From the NCBI GenBank assembly GCA_964563155.1, contig CAZLVL010000011.1, positions 1 through 64,000 of the forward strand: 64,000 nucleotides of DNA, given 5' to 3'. The notes under the pieces are model-generated. The model was not told where the DNA came from. It ran no database searches and was given only the letters and a program-made list of their open reading frames with translations. This document shows positions 9,153 through 17,063 of this stretch, one piece after another. A program made the translations under genes and the position numbers. Positions within the stretch are counted from its first letter, which is position 1. Each line of letters starts with the position of its first letter. Source of the DNA: DUPQ01 sp964563155 (GTDB lineage: Bacteria > Bacillota > Clostridia > DUPQ01).

Positions 9153-10432
9153 AAGAAAACAAAACAAACAAATGGTTTAGGCTGGATAATGCAGCTAAGA
9201 TTTATCCTGCTGCCAATACTAGAAGATGGTCGGGTATGTTTCGCTTGAGCATAAGTCTAAAGGAGAAAGTTAATCCGGATATCTTACAGACTGCACTTGA
9301 GAAGACCATTGTAAGATTTCCTTCTTTTAATATTAGAATGAGAAGGGGCTTTTTTTGGTACTACTTTGACTCTAATGAAAAAAGAAAACCAAGACTTAGA
9401 AAGGATGTAAATAATCCTTGTCTTCCCATAGGCTGGAATGATGATGAAGGCTTTCTTTTAAGGGTCTATTACTATGAAAAAAGAATAGCAATAGACTATT
9501 TTCACTCTCTAACTGATGGAACAGGGGCCATGGTCTTTTTAAAGACCCTAACAGCCCAGTATCTAAAACAAATGGGAAAGGATGTATCTTACACCGACGG
9601 AGTTTTGGATGTTACACAAGAAGCAGATGAAAGAGAATTTGAAGATGCTTTTATGAAGTTTGCAGATTCTAAGGTTAAGTCTAGGGTAAAAGAAGAAAAG
9701 GCTTATCATATTAAGGGGACTAAACTTAGCCATGGAGATATATCCATTATTACTGGAGTAATTCCCTTGGAAAGCATTAAGGAGCTGGCAAAAAAGAACA
9801 AGGCTACCATAACAGAGTATTTAGCAGCCCTTCTTTTATACTCCTACTATCAAGAAAAACTAAGAGAGGGGCTATACAAAAAACCTTCTCATATTTCCAT
9901 TTCAATTCCTCTTAATTTGAGAAACTTCTTTGATAGTCCAACCAATAGAAACTTTTCTCTTTATCTAAACCCTTCTATAGATACCATGATGGGAGAGTTT
10001 ACTCTAGAAGAGATTATTTTACAAATACAGTACTTTATGAAGTCAAATTTAAATAAAAAGACCCTTAATGCTATGATGACTCAAAATGTCAAAATAGAGA
10101 AAAATATATTTATTAGGATAGCCCCTTTATTTATAAAAAAGCTTATGATGTCTATAGCCCATAAGATTTTTGCCTATAGACCCATAACAGCCTCAATATC
10201 TAATATTGGGATTGTAAAGCTACCTAAGGATATGGAAGAATATGTGGAAAGAATTGAGTTTCTTCTAGGTGCAGCAAAAAACAGAACACCCAACATGGCT
10301 GTGGTTAGCTATCAAGACACCCTAGTAATTAATATTACCAGTATGATAGAAGAAAGAGAAATTGAGAGATTCTTTTTTACTCATTTGATAAAAGAAGGGG
10401 TCCCTGTTAAAATCGAAAGTAATAGAGAGTAG
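9137..10432 (+). CDS. Condensation-fold acyltransferase (alcohol acetyltransferase-like)
   Basis: This 431-residue protein resembles the CoA-dependent acyltransferase / condensation-domain fold. The N-terminus reads WFRLDNAAKIYPAAN, a motif I associate with Firmicutes proteins annotated as alcohol acetyltransferase. The catalytic HxxxD is present as FHSLTDG (about residues 133-139). A late DPATxS-like region is replaced by ITASISNIG. The fold suggests transfer of an acyl group to an alcohol or amine, substrate unknown. It overlaps the SEC-C gene by 16 bases and is followed 8 bases later by a zinc-ribbon membrane protein, a pairing I recall from other Clostridia. Not part of a recognisable synthetase or polyketide assembly. 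Confidence 0.7.
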   Translation: MLRQVEENKTNKWFRLDNAAKIYPAANTRRWSGMFRLSISLKEKVNPDILQTALEKTIVRFPSFNIRMRRGFFWYYFDSNEKRKPRLRKDVNNPCLPIGWNDDEGFLLRVYYYEKRIAIDYFHSLTDGTGAMVFLKTLTAQYLKQMGKDVSYTDGVLDVTQEADEREFEDAFMKFADSKVKSRVKEEKAYHIKGTKLSHGDISIITGVIPLESIKELAKKNKATITEYLAALLLYSYYQEKLREGLYKKPSHISISIPLNLRNFFDSPTNRNFSLYLNPSIDTMMGEFTLEEIILQIQYFMKSNLNKKTLNAMMTQNVKIEKNIFIRIAPLFIKKLMMSIAHKIFAYRPITASISNIGIVKLPKDMEEYVERIEFLLGAAKNRTPNMAVVSYQDTLVINITSMIEEREIERFFFTHLIKEGVPVKIESNRE

Positions 10433-10440
10433 GTGAAAAA

Positions 10441-11133
10441 ATGCCCTATTGTGTTAAATGCGGTGTAGAACTGGATAAAAGTGCAAAAAAATGTGTTCTT
10501 TGCCAGACGGAAGTTCACTTTGAAGTAGAAAAAGAAGAACCCCCATATCCTAGAGAAAAAGATGAAATAGATAATATTAATGTTAAATATTTAGCCTTCT
10601 TTTTGAGTATTCTCCTACTTATACCTAATTTTGCTGTGCTAGTAATAAACCTAATATATTACTCTGGTATTTACTGGATGTATTATGTCTTTGGTGCAAG
10701 TTTAGTAATATGGATGATCTTTATCTTTCCCATGGTCTTAGAAAGAAAAAGACCTATTTTACATATCTTTTTGATTTTCTTATCCATAACCCTTTATGTG
10801 TATTTAATATCTTTAGCTGTAGATGGGCTTAGATGGTTTTTAATAATTGCTTTACCAATCCTTTTAACAATCATGATATTAATGTTTTCCATTATATTCA
10901 TCAGGAAAAAGAAAAAAATTGGCAGGTTAAAAACCACCTCAGTGAGCCTAACCGCCCTTATTATCCTTTGTTTAGTTATTGAGGGCTTCATAGACTACTA
11001 TATTAATTCTCAGATTGTATTGGCCTGGTCGTACATTGTTGCAGCTTCTTTAATTCCTATCATAATTGCCCTTATGATCTTATCAGGAAACAAGAAGCTT
11101 CAAGAAGATTTAAGCAAAAAACTTCATATTTAA
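10441..11133 (+). CDS. Zinc-ribbon membrane protein (DUF6320-like)
   Basis: This 230-residue protein starts with a CxxC...CxxC zinc ribbon (YCVKCGVELDKSAKKCVLC), followed by a short acidic linker and six predicted hydrophobic helices from about residue 50 to the C-terminus. The layout matches DUF6320 proteins, which I recall beside alcohol acetyltransferase-like genes in clostridia. The ribbon should face the cytoplasm. It follows the acyltransferase by 8 bases, so a shared job is likely, for example a membrane anchor or transporter for the acylated product, but nothing in the sequence proves this. Assignment of the DUF number is from memory and needs a profile search. Confidence 0.65.
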   Translation: MPYCVKCGVELDKSAKKCVLCQTEVHFEVEKEEPPYPREKDEIDNINVKYLAFFLSILLLIPNFAVLVINLIYYSGIYWMYYVFGASLVIWMIFIFPMVLERKRPILHIFLIFLSITLYVYLISLAVDGLRWFLIIALPILLTIMILMFSIIFIRKKKKIGRLKTTSVSLTALIILCLVIEGFIDYYINSQIVLAWSYIVAASLIPIIIALMILSGNKKLQEDLSKKLHI

Positions 11134-11212
11134 ATTTAAAGAATAATAAAATCTTGATTAAATAAGCATAATATAGAATAATCTACTTATCTATATGCTT
11201 GGAGGTTAAGGT

Positions 11213-12292
11213 ATGTATAAATTTAATGGCCTAACAAGTGATCTTTCTAGTCTTACTAGGCTTTCTAATGCTAAGTCAAGATCCATTAGTGCAGAAAACT
11301 TTACTGGTGAAGCTGGTAAAGGTGGAATGGCTACAAAGGGAACAGGGGCTTTTGCTGCCTCTGATTTAGGGGGCCAAGGTTGGAAAGTATCACCATCAAT
11401 TTTTTTGGAACCTGGAGATCTGGTAGAAATTGCAAATATTGAAGGTCCTGGTGCCATAAAACACATATGGATTACCAGTGGTGGAAGTGGAAGAGATACC
11501 ATAATTAGATTTTACTGGGATGACTTTGAACATCCTTCAGTAGAGTGTCCCATAGGTGACTTTTTTGCTAATGCTTTTTTGCCAAAGCATATCCAAATTA
11601 ACTCTTTAGCTGTTTGCAATAACTATTTAAATGGTTTTAACTGCTATTGGGAAATGCCTTTTAGAAAAAAATGCAGAATAACCCTAGAAAACATTGGACC
11701 TAAAAAAACCTATCACTATTATCAAATTGACTATGTTTTAACCCAAATTCCAGAAGATGCAGCATATTTCTTTGCCCAATTTAGAAGAGAAAACCCTCTT
11801 AAATACAAGACTGACTATACCATTATTGACAATATAAAGGGCAAGGGCCACTATGTGGGAACCTATATGACCTGGGGAGCAAATAACAATGGATGGTGGG
11901 GAGAAGGGGAGATAAAATTCTTTATGGATGATGATAAGGATTTTTCAACCATATGCGGAACTGGTACAGAAGACTATTTCTGTGGCGCCTACTGCTTTAT
12001 GGAAAATGATAAATACATGGAATACTCTAATCCCTATACAGGTTTTTATCCAGTAAGATATGAAGATGAAAAAAATGGACAACAAAGGTTTTCCATGTAT
12101 AGATGGCATATTACAGACCCAATCCGTTTTGAAGAAAAATTAAAGGTTACTATGCAAGCTCTTGGATGGAGAGCAGGTGGTAAGTATCTAGCCCTACAAG
12201 ATGATATATCTTCTGTGGCCTATTGGTATCAGACCCTACCTTTTAGTAAGTTTCCCGACTTACCTAGTTATGAATATTTGGAGATAATATAA
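11213..12292 (+). CDS. GH172 (DUF2961) glycoside hydrolase
   Basis: This 359-residue protein matches the DUF2961 family, now GH172. Characterised members act on difructose anhydride or alpha-D-fructofuranosides and D-arabinofuranosides. Seen here are the N-terminal SRSISAENFTGEAGKGG segment, GPGAIKHIWIT, and the signature GTGTEDYFCGAY that contains a family-invariant Glu. There is no signal peptide, implying an intracellular substrate delivered by a transporter not present nearby. A TTGGAGGTTAAGGT ribosome binding site precedes the ATG. Its stop codon shares a base with the start of ogt, so the two are translationally coupled. Specificity is not readable. Confidence 0.82.
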   Translation: MYKFNGLTSDLSSLTRLSNAKSRSISAENFTGEAGKGGMATKGTGAFAASDLGGQGWKVSPSIFLEPGDLVEIANIEGPGAIKHIWITSGGSGRDTIIRFYWDDFEHPSVECPIGDFFANAFLPKHIQINSLAVCNNYLNGFNCYWEMPFRKKCRITLENIGPKKTYHYYQIDYVLTQIPEDAAYFFAQFRRENPLKYKTDYTIIDNIKGKGHYVGTYMTWGANNNGWWGEGEIKFFMDDDKDFSTICGTGTEDYFCGAYCFMENDKYMEYSNPYTGFYPVRYEDEKNGQQRFSMYRWHITDPIRFEEKLKVTMQALGWRAGGKYLALQDDISSVAYWYQTLPFSKFPDLPSYEYLEII

Positions 12293-12783
12293 TGATTAAA
12301 ACATACTGTTACGACACTAGAATTGGTAAATTGTGCTTTTCTCAAGATGATTCTGGAATTTCTTCTATTACCACCTATGAAGATGGAGATTTTGAGAATA
12401 TTGAGTTTGAAGAAACTCCTTTAATAAAAGAAGCTTTTAAGCAAATAGAAGAATATCTTGAATGCAAAAGAAAGGTCTTTAATTTTCCTTTATCATTAGA
12501 GGGTACCGATTTTCAAAAGCAGGTCTGGGATGCTCTTTTAAGAATACCCTATGGAAAAACCCTTTCTTACAAGGAGATTGCTGAAAAAATTGGCAACCCC
12601 AAGGCTATGAGAGCTGTTGGTGGGGCTTGTAATAAAAATCCTGTTATGATTGTAGTACCTTGTCACAGGGTTTTAGGCCATAACAAGTCTTTGACTGGCT
12701 ATGCTCTAGGTCTTCACATTAAAAAAGACCTACTAGACTTAGAATCTGAGGTAAGTTGTAAGATAAACGTTAGACAAGAGTAG
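12292..12783 (+). CDS. ogt: Methylated-DNA--protein-cysteine methyltransferase
   Basis: This 163-residue protein repairs O6-methylguanine by irreversible transfer of the methyl group to its own cysteine. The active site VVPCHRVLG is present, with the helix-turn-helix region (GKTLSYKEIAEKIGNPKAMRAVG, shown only as its position, about 96-118) and the upstream FQKQVWDAL segment. Length is normal for Ogt without an Ada N-domain. The ATG overlaps the GH172 stop codon (TAATG). A bidirectional terminator follows at 12805-12833. Confidence 0.93.
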   Translation: MIKTYCYDTRIGKLCFSQDDSGISSITTYEDGDFENIEFEETPLIKEAFKQIEEYLECKRKVFNFPLSLEGTDFQKQVWDALLRIPYGKTLSYKEIAEKIGNPKAMRAVGGACNKNPVMIVVPCHRVLGHNKSLTGYALGLHIKKDLLDLESEVSCKINVRQE

Positions 12784-12804
12784 AAAAACAAATAGATAAA
12801 AAAG

Positions 12805-12833
12805 AAAAAGCCTGCTTATATATGCAGGTTTTT
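12805..12833. terminator. Bidirectional intrinsic terminator between ogt and tRNA-Leu
   Basis: Arms CCTGC (12811-12815) and GCAGG (12824-12828) are flanked by A-runs on the left and T-runs on the right, so the hairpin can end transcription from both sides. It serves the ogt transcript and the convergent tRNA-Leu. Confidence 0.7.
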
Positions 12834-12854
12834 ATCAAGGTACTTATTTTAATA

Positions 12855-12937
12855 TGGTGCGGTCATCGGGACTCGAACCCGAATGGTCTCCCATACGCCC
12901 CTCAAACGTACGCGTCTGCCAGTTTCGCCATGACCGC
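12855..12937 (-). tRNA. tRNA-Leu (anticodon GAG)
   Basis: The minus strand folds as a class II tRNA: acceptor GCGGTCA paired with TGACCGC, discriminator A, and an encoded CCA at 12855-12857. The D-arm has TGGC...GGCAGACGC, the anticodon loop is TTGAGGG (anticodon GAG, reading CUU/CUC leucine codons), there is a long variable arm, and the T-arm carries GGTTCGAGTCC. Its own promoter lies immediately upstream at 12947-12974 and a terminator follows the gene. Confidence 0.97.
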
Positions 12938-12946
12938 CTAAAAAAA

Positions 12947-12974
12947 ATTATATCAGTGTGTGTTTTTTTGTCAA
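12947..12974 (-). promoter_or_regulatory. Promoter of tRNA-Leu
   Basis: On the minus strand a perfect TTGACA and a perfect TATAAT are separated by 16 bases, with the -10 box ending about 10 bases before the tRNA 5' end. This is one of the strongest promoters in the window, as expected for a tRNA. Confidence 0.85.
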
Positions 12975-13073
12975 CATATTCAAGAAGATGAAAATTTGTT
13001 ATTACTGGTGCTTTCTTTAAATACATTTTGGAAAGTTGTTATTTTTAATAGTTTTGATGGCTTTGATTTAGTG

Positions 13074-13102
13074 TTGATTAAAAAGTAGAAAATGTATAAA
13101 AT
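13074..13102 (+). promoter_or_regulatory. Promoter of the YesL-like membrane protein
   Basis: TTGATT and TAAAAT boxes are spaced by 17 bases. The predicted 5' UTR of about 50 bases contains a small inverted repeat (GGTTATAGACC, 13132-13142), and no strong Shine-Dalgarno sequence sits directly before the ATG. Confidence 0.6.
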
Positions 13103-13159
13103 GTACTAAGGTCAAAAAAAGGAGCAGGATCGGTTATAGACCGCATCATAAAGATAAGA

Positions 13160-14005
13160 ATGAAAGACAGTAAAAGAAGTGATTTTTTAGAAGAAAAGCC
13201 TAAAGAGACTAAATTTGTTAAATTTATGGATATCCTTAAAACTAGATTTTGGGATATAGCAAAGTATAATTTGATATGCTTAGGCCTTTATTTCATACTC
13301 ATATTTGTTCATACCTTCTTAACTTCCTTAGTTTTTTTTCCTATTGATGTTAGTGACTATTTACAAGGCTATACCAATTATGGTGAAATGTTTGCAGTTT
13401 TGATATATAGGATGCCTTATGTGCTTGTTCTCTTTTCTGTTCCAGTTATAGCTTTTGGACCAGCTGTAGCAGGCTTTGCTGTAATTTTAAGAAGCTATGT
13501 TAGAAGAGACACTAGTTTTTCATCTGACTTTACAGATGGTATGAAAAAGTTCTTCTGGAGATCTCTACTTGTAACCTTAATATCTACAGTAATAGCTTTT
13601 TGTTTAGGAATCGCCTACAAGTTCTACTTAACCTATCTAGATGCTGGCTTTTGGAAAACTGCTCTTTTATGGATAATTATGATATTTTCTCTCTTATTTT
13701 TAATGATGCATTTATATATTTATCAGATATTAGTAGAGTATAAGTTGCCAATTTGGCAGTTGTATAGATATTCATATGTCTTTTCAATTTTAAGATTTTT
13801 CCCCAATTTACTTGTTTTAATCTTGGTTGCTGCAATTACAGTAATTCCTTTTATGATTCATATTCTTTTAGGGGCAGCTGTATTATTTGTAATAATGATA
13901 GGCCTTAATTCCTATATCATCAATTTCTTTACCTGGCCTGCCATAGAAAAGCATCTTGACCCCATAATGAAAGAGCAAAGGATTAAAAAAATAAAGTTGT
14001 ATTAG
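13160..14005 (+). CDS. YesL/DUF624-like integral membrane protein
   Basis: This 281-residue protein has five or six hydrophobic helices. The layout resembles DUF624 (YesL) proteins: an N-terminal amphipathic stretch with FWDIAKYNLICLGLY, then a loop GPAVAGFAVILRSYVRRDT followed by a short acidic DFTDGMKKFFW segment before the next helix. YesL proteins often sit near sugar-uptake genes, but none is adjacent here and no function is established. The start ATG at 13160 is the only reasonable one, although its ribosome binding site is weak. Its stop codon lies inside the terminator hairpin shared with the convergent dapB gene. Confidence 0.6.
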   Translation: MKDSKRSDFLEEKPKETKFVKFMDILKTRFWDIAKYNLICLGLYFILIFVHTFLTSLVFFPIDVSDYLQGYTNYGEMFAVLIYRMPYVLVLFSVPVIAFGPAVAGFAVILRSYVRRDTSFSSDFTDGMKKFFWRSLLVTLISTVIAFCLGIAYKFYLTYLDAGFWKTALLWIIMIFSLLFLMMHLYIYQILVEYKLPIWQLYRYSYVFSILRFFPNLLVLILVAAITVIPFMIHILLGAAVLFVIMIGLNSYIINFFTWPAIEKHLDPIMKEQRIKKIKLY

Positions 14006-14020
14006 TCAACTTTATTTCTA
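13990..14020. terminator. Bidirectional terminator between convergent genes
   Basis: Arms AATAAAGTTG and CAACTTTATT flank a loop that contains the TAG stop of the upstream gene. T-rich sequence follows on the plus strand and A-rich sequence precedes it, serving the YesL-like gene and the dap operon. Confidence 0.65.
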
Positions 14021-14078
14021 TTTTTCTTCTATCTATTATGATAATTATCTTCTTTTGTATTTCATTAAGTATCTTTTA

Positions 14079-14843
14079 CTAATCTACACTAGCTAATAGA
14101 TTATTCATACCATAAAGGCCAGGGGAGAGGTCTTTAATGAATTGACCAGCTCTTAGGGCTCCTTTAGCAAAGACTTCTTTAGAGGTCGCTTGATGAGATA
14201 GGGTTATGGTTTCATCATTACCAGCAAACAAAATATCATGTTCACCTACAATGGTGCCACCTCTAATAGAGTGGATACCAATCTCTTTTTTATCTCTTTT
14301 TTCTCTTTTAGATTCTCTTTCATAAACAAAGTTCATTTTGTTATCTAGAGTTTTATTAATCTCTTTAGCCATAGTAAGAGCTGTACCACTGGGGGCATCT
14401 ATCTTTTTGTTATGATGCTTTTCAATTATTTCTATATCAAAGTCATCATACAAAAACTTGGCAGCTTGTTTAGCTAGGTTAATTACAAGGTTTACACCAA
14501 GGCTCATGTTAGAGCTTCTAAAAAGGGCAACTTCCTTTGAAAGTTCATCTAGTAATTTTATGTCTTCGTCATTAAGGCCTGTTGTAGCATAAACCAAGGG
14601 CTTTTTATGTTGTCTGGCTAAGTTAACAGTTTGGGCACAAAAGGCTGGATGAGAAAAGTCTATAATCACATCAAAGTCTAGGTCTTTGGGGATATCTTGA
14701 ATATTTGTATAAATAGGGTAGGAGTAGAGGTTTTTGTCCTCTAGGTCCATACCTGCAAGAATAGAGACATCCTCTGTTTTTTTGCACAAGTTATTTATGG
14801 CTTGTCCCATGGCACCGTTTGTACCAACTAAGAAGATTTTCAT
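14079..14843 (-). CDS. dapB: 4-hydroxy-tetrahydrodipicolinate reductase
   Basis: This 254-residue enzyme reduces the DapA product with NAD(P)H in the lysine / diaminopimelate pathway. The Rossmann N-terminus is FLVGTNGAMGQ, and the active-site block IIEKHHNKKIDAPSGTA carries the catalytic His and Lys. It is the last gene of the asd-dapA-dapB operon and overlaps dapA by 4 bases (ATGA-type coupling). The N-terminal glycine motif reads GTNGAMGQ rather than the usual GxxGxMG, with identical spacing. Confident call. Confidence 0.96.
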   Translation of the reverse strand: MKIFLVGTNGAMGQAINNLCKKTEDVSILAGMDLEDKNLYSYPIYTNIQDIPKDLDFDVIIDFSHPAFCAQTVNLARQHKKPLVYATTGLNDEDIKLLDELSKEVALFRSSNMSLGVNLVINLAKQAAKFLYDDFDIEIIEKHHNKKIDAPSGTALTMAKEINKTLDNKMNFVYERESKREKRDKKEIGIHSIRGGTIVGEHDILFAGNDETITLSHQATSKEVFAKGALRAGQFIKDLSPGLYGMNNLLASVD

Positions 14844-15718
14844 TGTATTACTCCTAGTTTTTTCAATTCTTCTTTTAATAACAAGGCCTTATCCTCTTGC
14901 ATTGGGATTAAGGGAAGTCTTAAAATTCCTGAATCTAAATTCAAGTATTCCATGGCCTTTTTAACCGGTATAGGGTTAGTTTCAATAAAAAGAAGCCTTA
15001 GAAGATTATTAATTTTGTAAAAGATTTCTCTACTTTTATCTAACTTGTTTTCAAAGAAGAGTTTGTTCATGGTTACAATGTCTTTAGGTATTACATTGGA
15101 TGCAACCGATATTACACCCATGGCTCCAAGGGCTAGGGCAGGGATATTACTGGAGTCATCACCAGAGTAGACAGTAAAGCCTTTAGGGGCAGTTTCAATA
15201 ACCTCAGCCATTTGAGCAAAGTTACACTCTTTAACAGCTATAGTATTACTTTTTAAAGCCACTTGCTTCATTATAGCTGGGTCCACATTAATGGCTGTTC
15301 TGGTGGGTACGTTATACATAATCATAGGTATAGATACAGAGTCAGAAATAGCTGTAAAATGGGCTATCAGGCCTTTAGGTGAGGTCTTGTTGTAGTAGGG
15401 AGGGGTAACTAAGATAGCATCTGCTCCCATGTTTTGTGCATCTTTAGAATACTCAATGCTTACCCTAGTATCATTGGTTCCTGTTCCTGCAATTATGGGT
15501 ACTTTTTTCCCAACCTTATCTGCTACAAACTTTATTGCTGCTTTTCTTTCATCTTTTGACATGGTTGTGGCCTCACCTGTAGTACCACAAACAACAATAG
15601 CTTGAATATCAGCTTTTAACTGATGATCAATTTGCTTGTCAAAGTTGTCAAAATCAATACCTTTTTCATTAAACGGAGTTATTACCGCTGTTGCACCACC
15701 TTTAAATAGCATCTTCAT
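14840..15718 (-). CDS. dapA: 4-hydroxy-tetrahydrodipicolinate synthase
   Basis: This 292-residue TIM-barrel aldolase condenses pyruvate with aspartate semialdehyde. The Schiff-base lysine is in TIAVKECNF, the catalytic Tyr in MIMYNVPTRTAINV, and the early GTTGEATTMS motif is intact. Two ATG codons lie two residues apart at the start; the second (MLFKGG) is equally likely. The gene overlaps the end of asd by 17 bases and dapB by 4, so translation is coupled through the operon. Confidence 0.96.
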   Translation of the reverse strand: MKMLFKGGATAVITPFNEKGIDFDNFDKQIDHQLKADIQAIVVCGTTGEATTMSKDERKAAIKFVADKVGKKVPIIAGTGTNDTRVSIEYSKDAQNMGADAILVTPPYYNKTSPKGLIAHFTAISDSVSIPMIMYNVPTRTAINVDPAIMKQVALKSNTIAVKECNFAQMAEVIETAPKGFTVYSGDDSSNIPALALGAMGVISVASNVIPKDIVTMNKLFFENKLDKSREIFYKINNLLRLLFIETNPIPVKKAMEYLNLDSGILRLPLIPMQEDKALLLKEELKKLGVIQ

Positions 15719-16712
15719 TCTCCCAAATCTTAATTAGCTCTTGGCCTATTTGAACTGCATTTGTGGCAGCCCCTTTTCTAATGTTGTCTGCTACTACCCA
15801 CATGTTAAGGCCAGAATCTAAAGAAAAGTCTCTTCTAATTCTACCCACATAGGTGTAGTCTGTATCTTTTGCTCTACCTGCTAAAGGATATGTATTGCTT
15901 TTTACATCATCTTCTAAAATGATACCTGGGGCATTTCTAAATAGTTCAAAAACATCCTCCAATTCAAAGTCTTTTTCAAACTCTACATTTATGGATTCAC
16001 TGTGACTTCTCATTATGGGGACCCTTACACAGGTAGCAGTGATTTTAAGTTCTGGTTTATTAAATATCTTTCTTGTTTCGTCCACCATTTTCATTTCTTC
16101 TTTGGTATAGCCATTTTCTAAGAAGTTATCAATGTGGGGTATGCAATTTTCTGCTATAGAGTAGGGAAATTTGCTGGGAGCCATTCCCTTTAGGGAGTTT
16201 TCTAGCTCATCAGTTCCTTGATGACCTGCACCTGAAACAGATTGATAGGTGGAGTATACTATTCTTTTAATATTGTATTTATCATCTAAAGGTTTTAGGG
16301 CTACAACTGCTTGAATAGTAGAGCAGTTGGGATTAGCAATAATTCCTTTATTCTTTTTTATATCTTCTTTATTAACCTCAGGTACCACTAAAGGTATTTC
16401 TGGGTCCATTCTAAAAGCTGAGCTATTGTCTATAACTGTGATACCTTTTTCTACAGCTAAGGGAACATACTCTTTACTTATATCTCCACCAGCAGAGAAG
16501 AAGGCCATATTTATAGGTCTATCAAAGGAAGATTTAGTCAACTCTTCAATAATATATTTTTTATCTCTAAAGGTAATTTCTGTACCAGCGGATCTGGCAG
16601 AAGAAAAGAAATAGATATTATCAACCGCTATATTACTCTTCTCAAGGACCTCTCTAATAGTCCTTCCTACCATGCCGGTTGCACCTACTACTGCTACGTT
16701 ATATTTTTTCAT
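15702..16712 (-). CDS. asd: Aspartate-semialdehyde dehydrogenase
   Basis: This 336-residue enzyme reduces aspartyl phosphate to aspartate semialdehyde, the branch point to lysine, threonine and methionine. Visible are the NADP loop VVGATGMVGRTI, the nucleophilic Cys in NPNCSTIQ, and the substrate region SVSGAGHQG. It is the first gene of the lysine operon and lies directly downstream of a lysine riboswitch, implying that this operon serves mainly lysine and diaminopimelate for peptidoglycan. The start follows a GGTGAAAA ribosome binding site. Aspartokinase is not in the window. Confidence 0.97.
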   Translation of the reverse strand: MKKYNVAVVGATGMVGRTIREVLEKSNIAVDNIYFFSSARSAGTEITFRDKKYIIEELTKSSFDRPINMAFFSAGGDISKEYVPLAVEKGITVIDNSSAFRMDPEIPLVVPEVNKEDIKKNKGIIANPNCSTIQAVVALKPLDDKYNIKRIVYSTYQSVSGAGHQGTDELENSLKGMAPSKFPYSIAENCIPHIDNFLENGYTKEEMKMVDETRKIFNKPELKITATCVRVPIMRSHSESINVEFEKDFELEDVFELFRNAPGIILEDDVKSNTYPLAGRAKDTDYTYVGRIRRDFSLDSGLNMWVVADNIRKGAATNAVQIGQELIKIWENEDAI

Positions 16713-16742
16713 TTTTCACCAATCCTATTGTTTTATTATATC

Positions 16743-16953
16743 AAAAAAAGGCTACTGTTACGAGCCTTTACCTAAAATCATTTAGATGACAGCTCTCCAC
16801 CGAATCTTCGATGACAGTTGTATGGTTATTCACTATACAACCAGAGTAATGCAAGTTAAGGTTACACCATCTTCGGCAGTAATCCCTTTCAATTTTCTTC
16901 ATTCTTTCCTTACAAAGTCAGAAAAAATACTTTTAATTACTGCGCCTCTATCA
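16743..16953 (-). promoter_or_regulatory. Lysine riboswitch (L-box) with terminator
   Basis: Read on the minus strand from 16953, the leader has the conserved L-box blocks: AGAGGCGCAG then AAAAGTA near the 5' end, AAGGGATTACTGCCGAAG in the middle, and GGTGGAGAGCTGTC closing the aptamer near 16785. An intrinsic terminator follows (arms 16763-16769 and 16747-16753, then seven T residues). Lysine binding should favour termination and shut down asd-dapA-dapB. The block order and downstream genes make this a confident call, though I did not fold the five-helix junction. Confidence 0.9.
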
Positions 16954-16964
16954 ATATTATTGAA

Positions 16965-16993
16965 AGTATAACAATTCTTATGTATTATGTAAA
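16965..16993 (-). promoter_or_regulatory. Promoter of the lysine operon
   Basis: On the minus strand TTTACA and TATACT are spaced by exactly 17 bases, with the -10 box about 12 bases before the first conserved base of the riboswitch. Confidence 0.75.
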
Positions 16994-17063
16994 GCATAAA
17001 TATATGGATTTTTTCAAGACAAAGAAAGAACTATTACAAAAAATATAGCTAAAGAGGGGTTTT

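Noticed and set aside
12844..13026. 60-codon minus-strand open frame
   Set aside because: It runs through the tRNA-Leu gene and its promoter; it is an accident of the tRNA sequence.
16678..16683. TTG start for the transposase fragment
   Set aside because: ATG at 46684 is the more usual beginning for this family; in any case the gene is truncated. (The TTG itself is at 46678.)
16786..16971. 61-codon plus-strand frame
   Set aside because: It lies wholly within the lysine riboswitch on the other strand.
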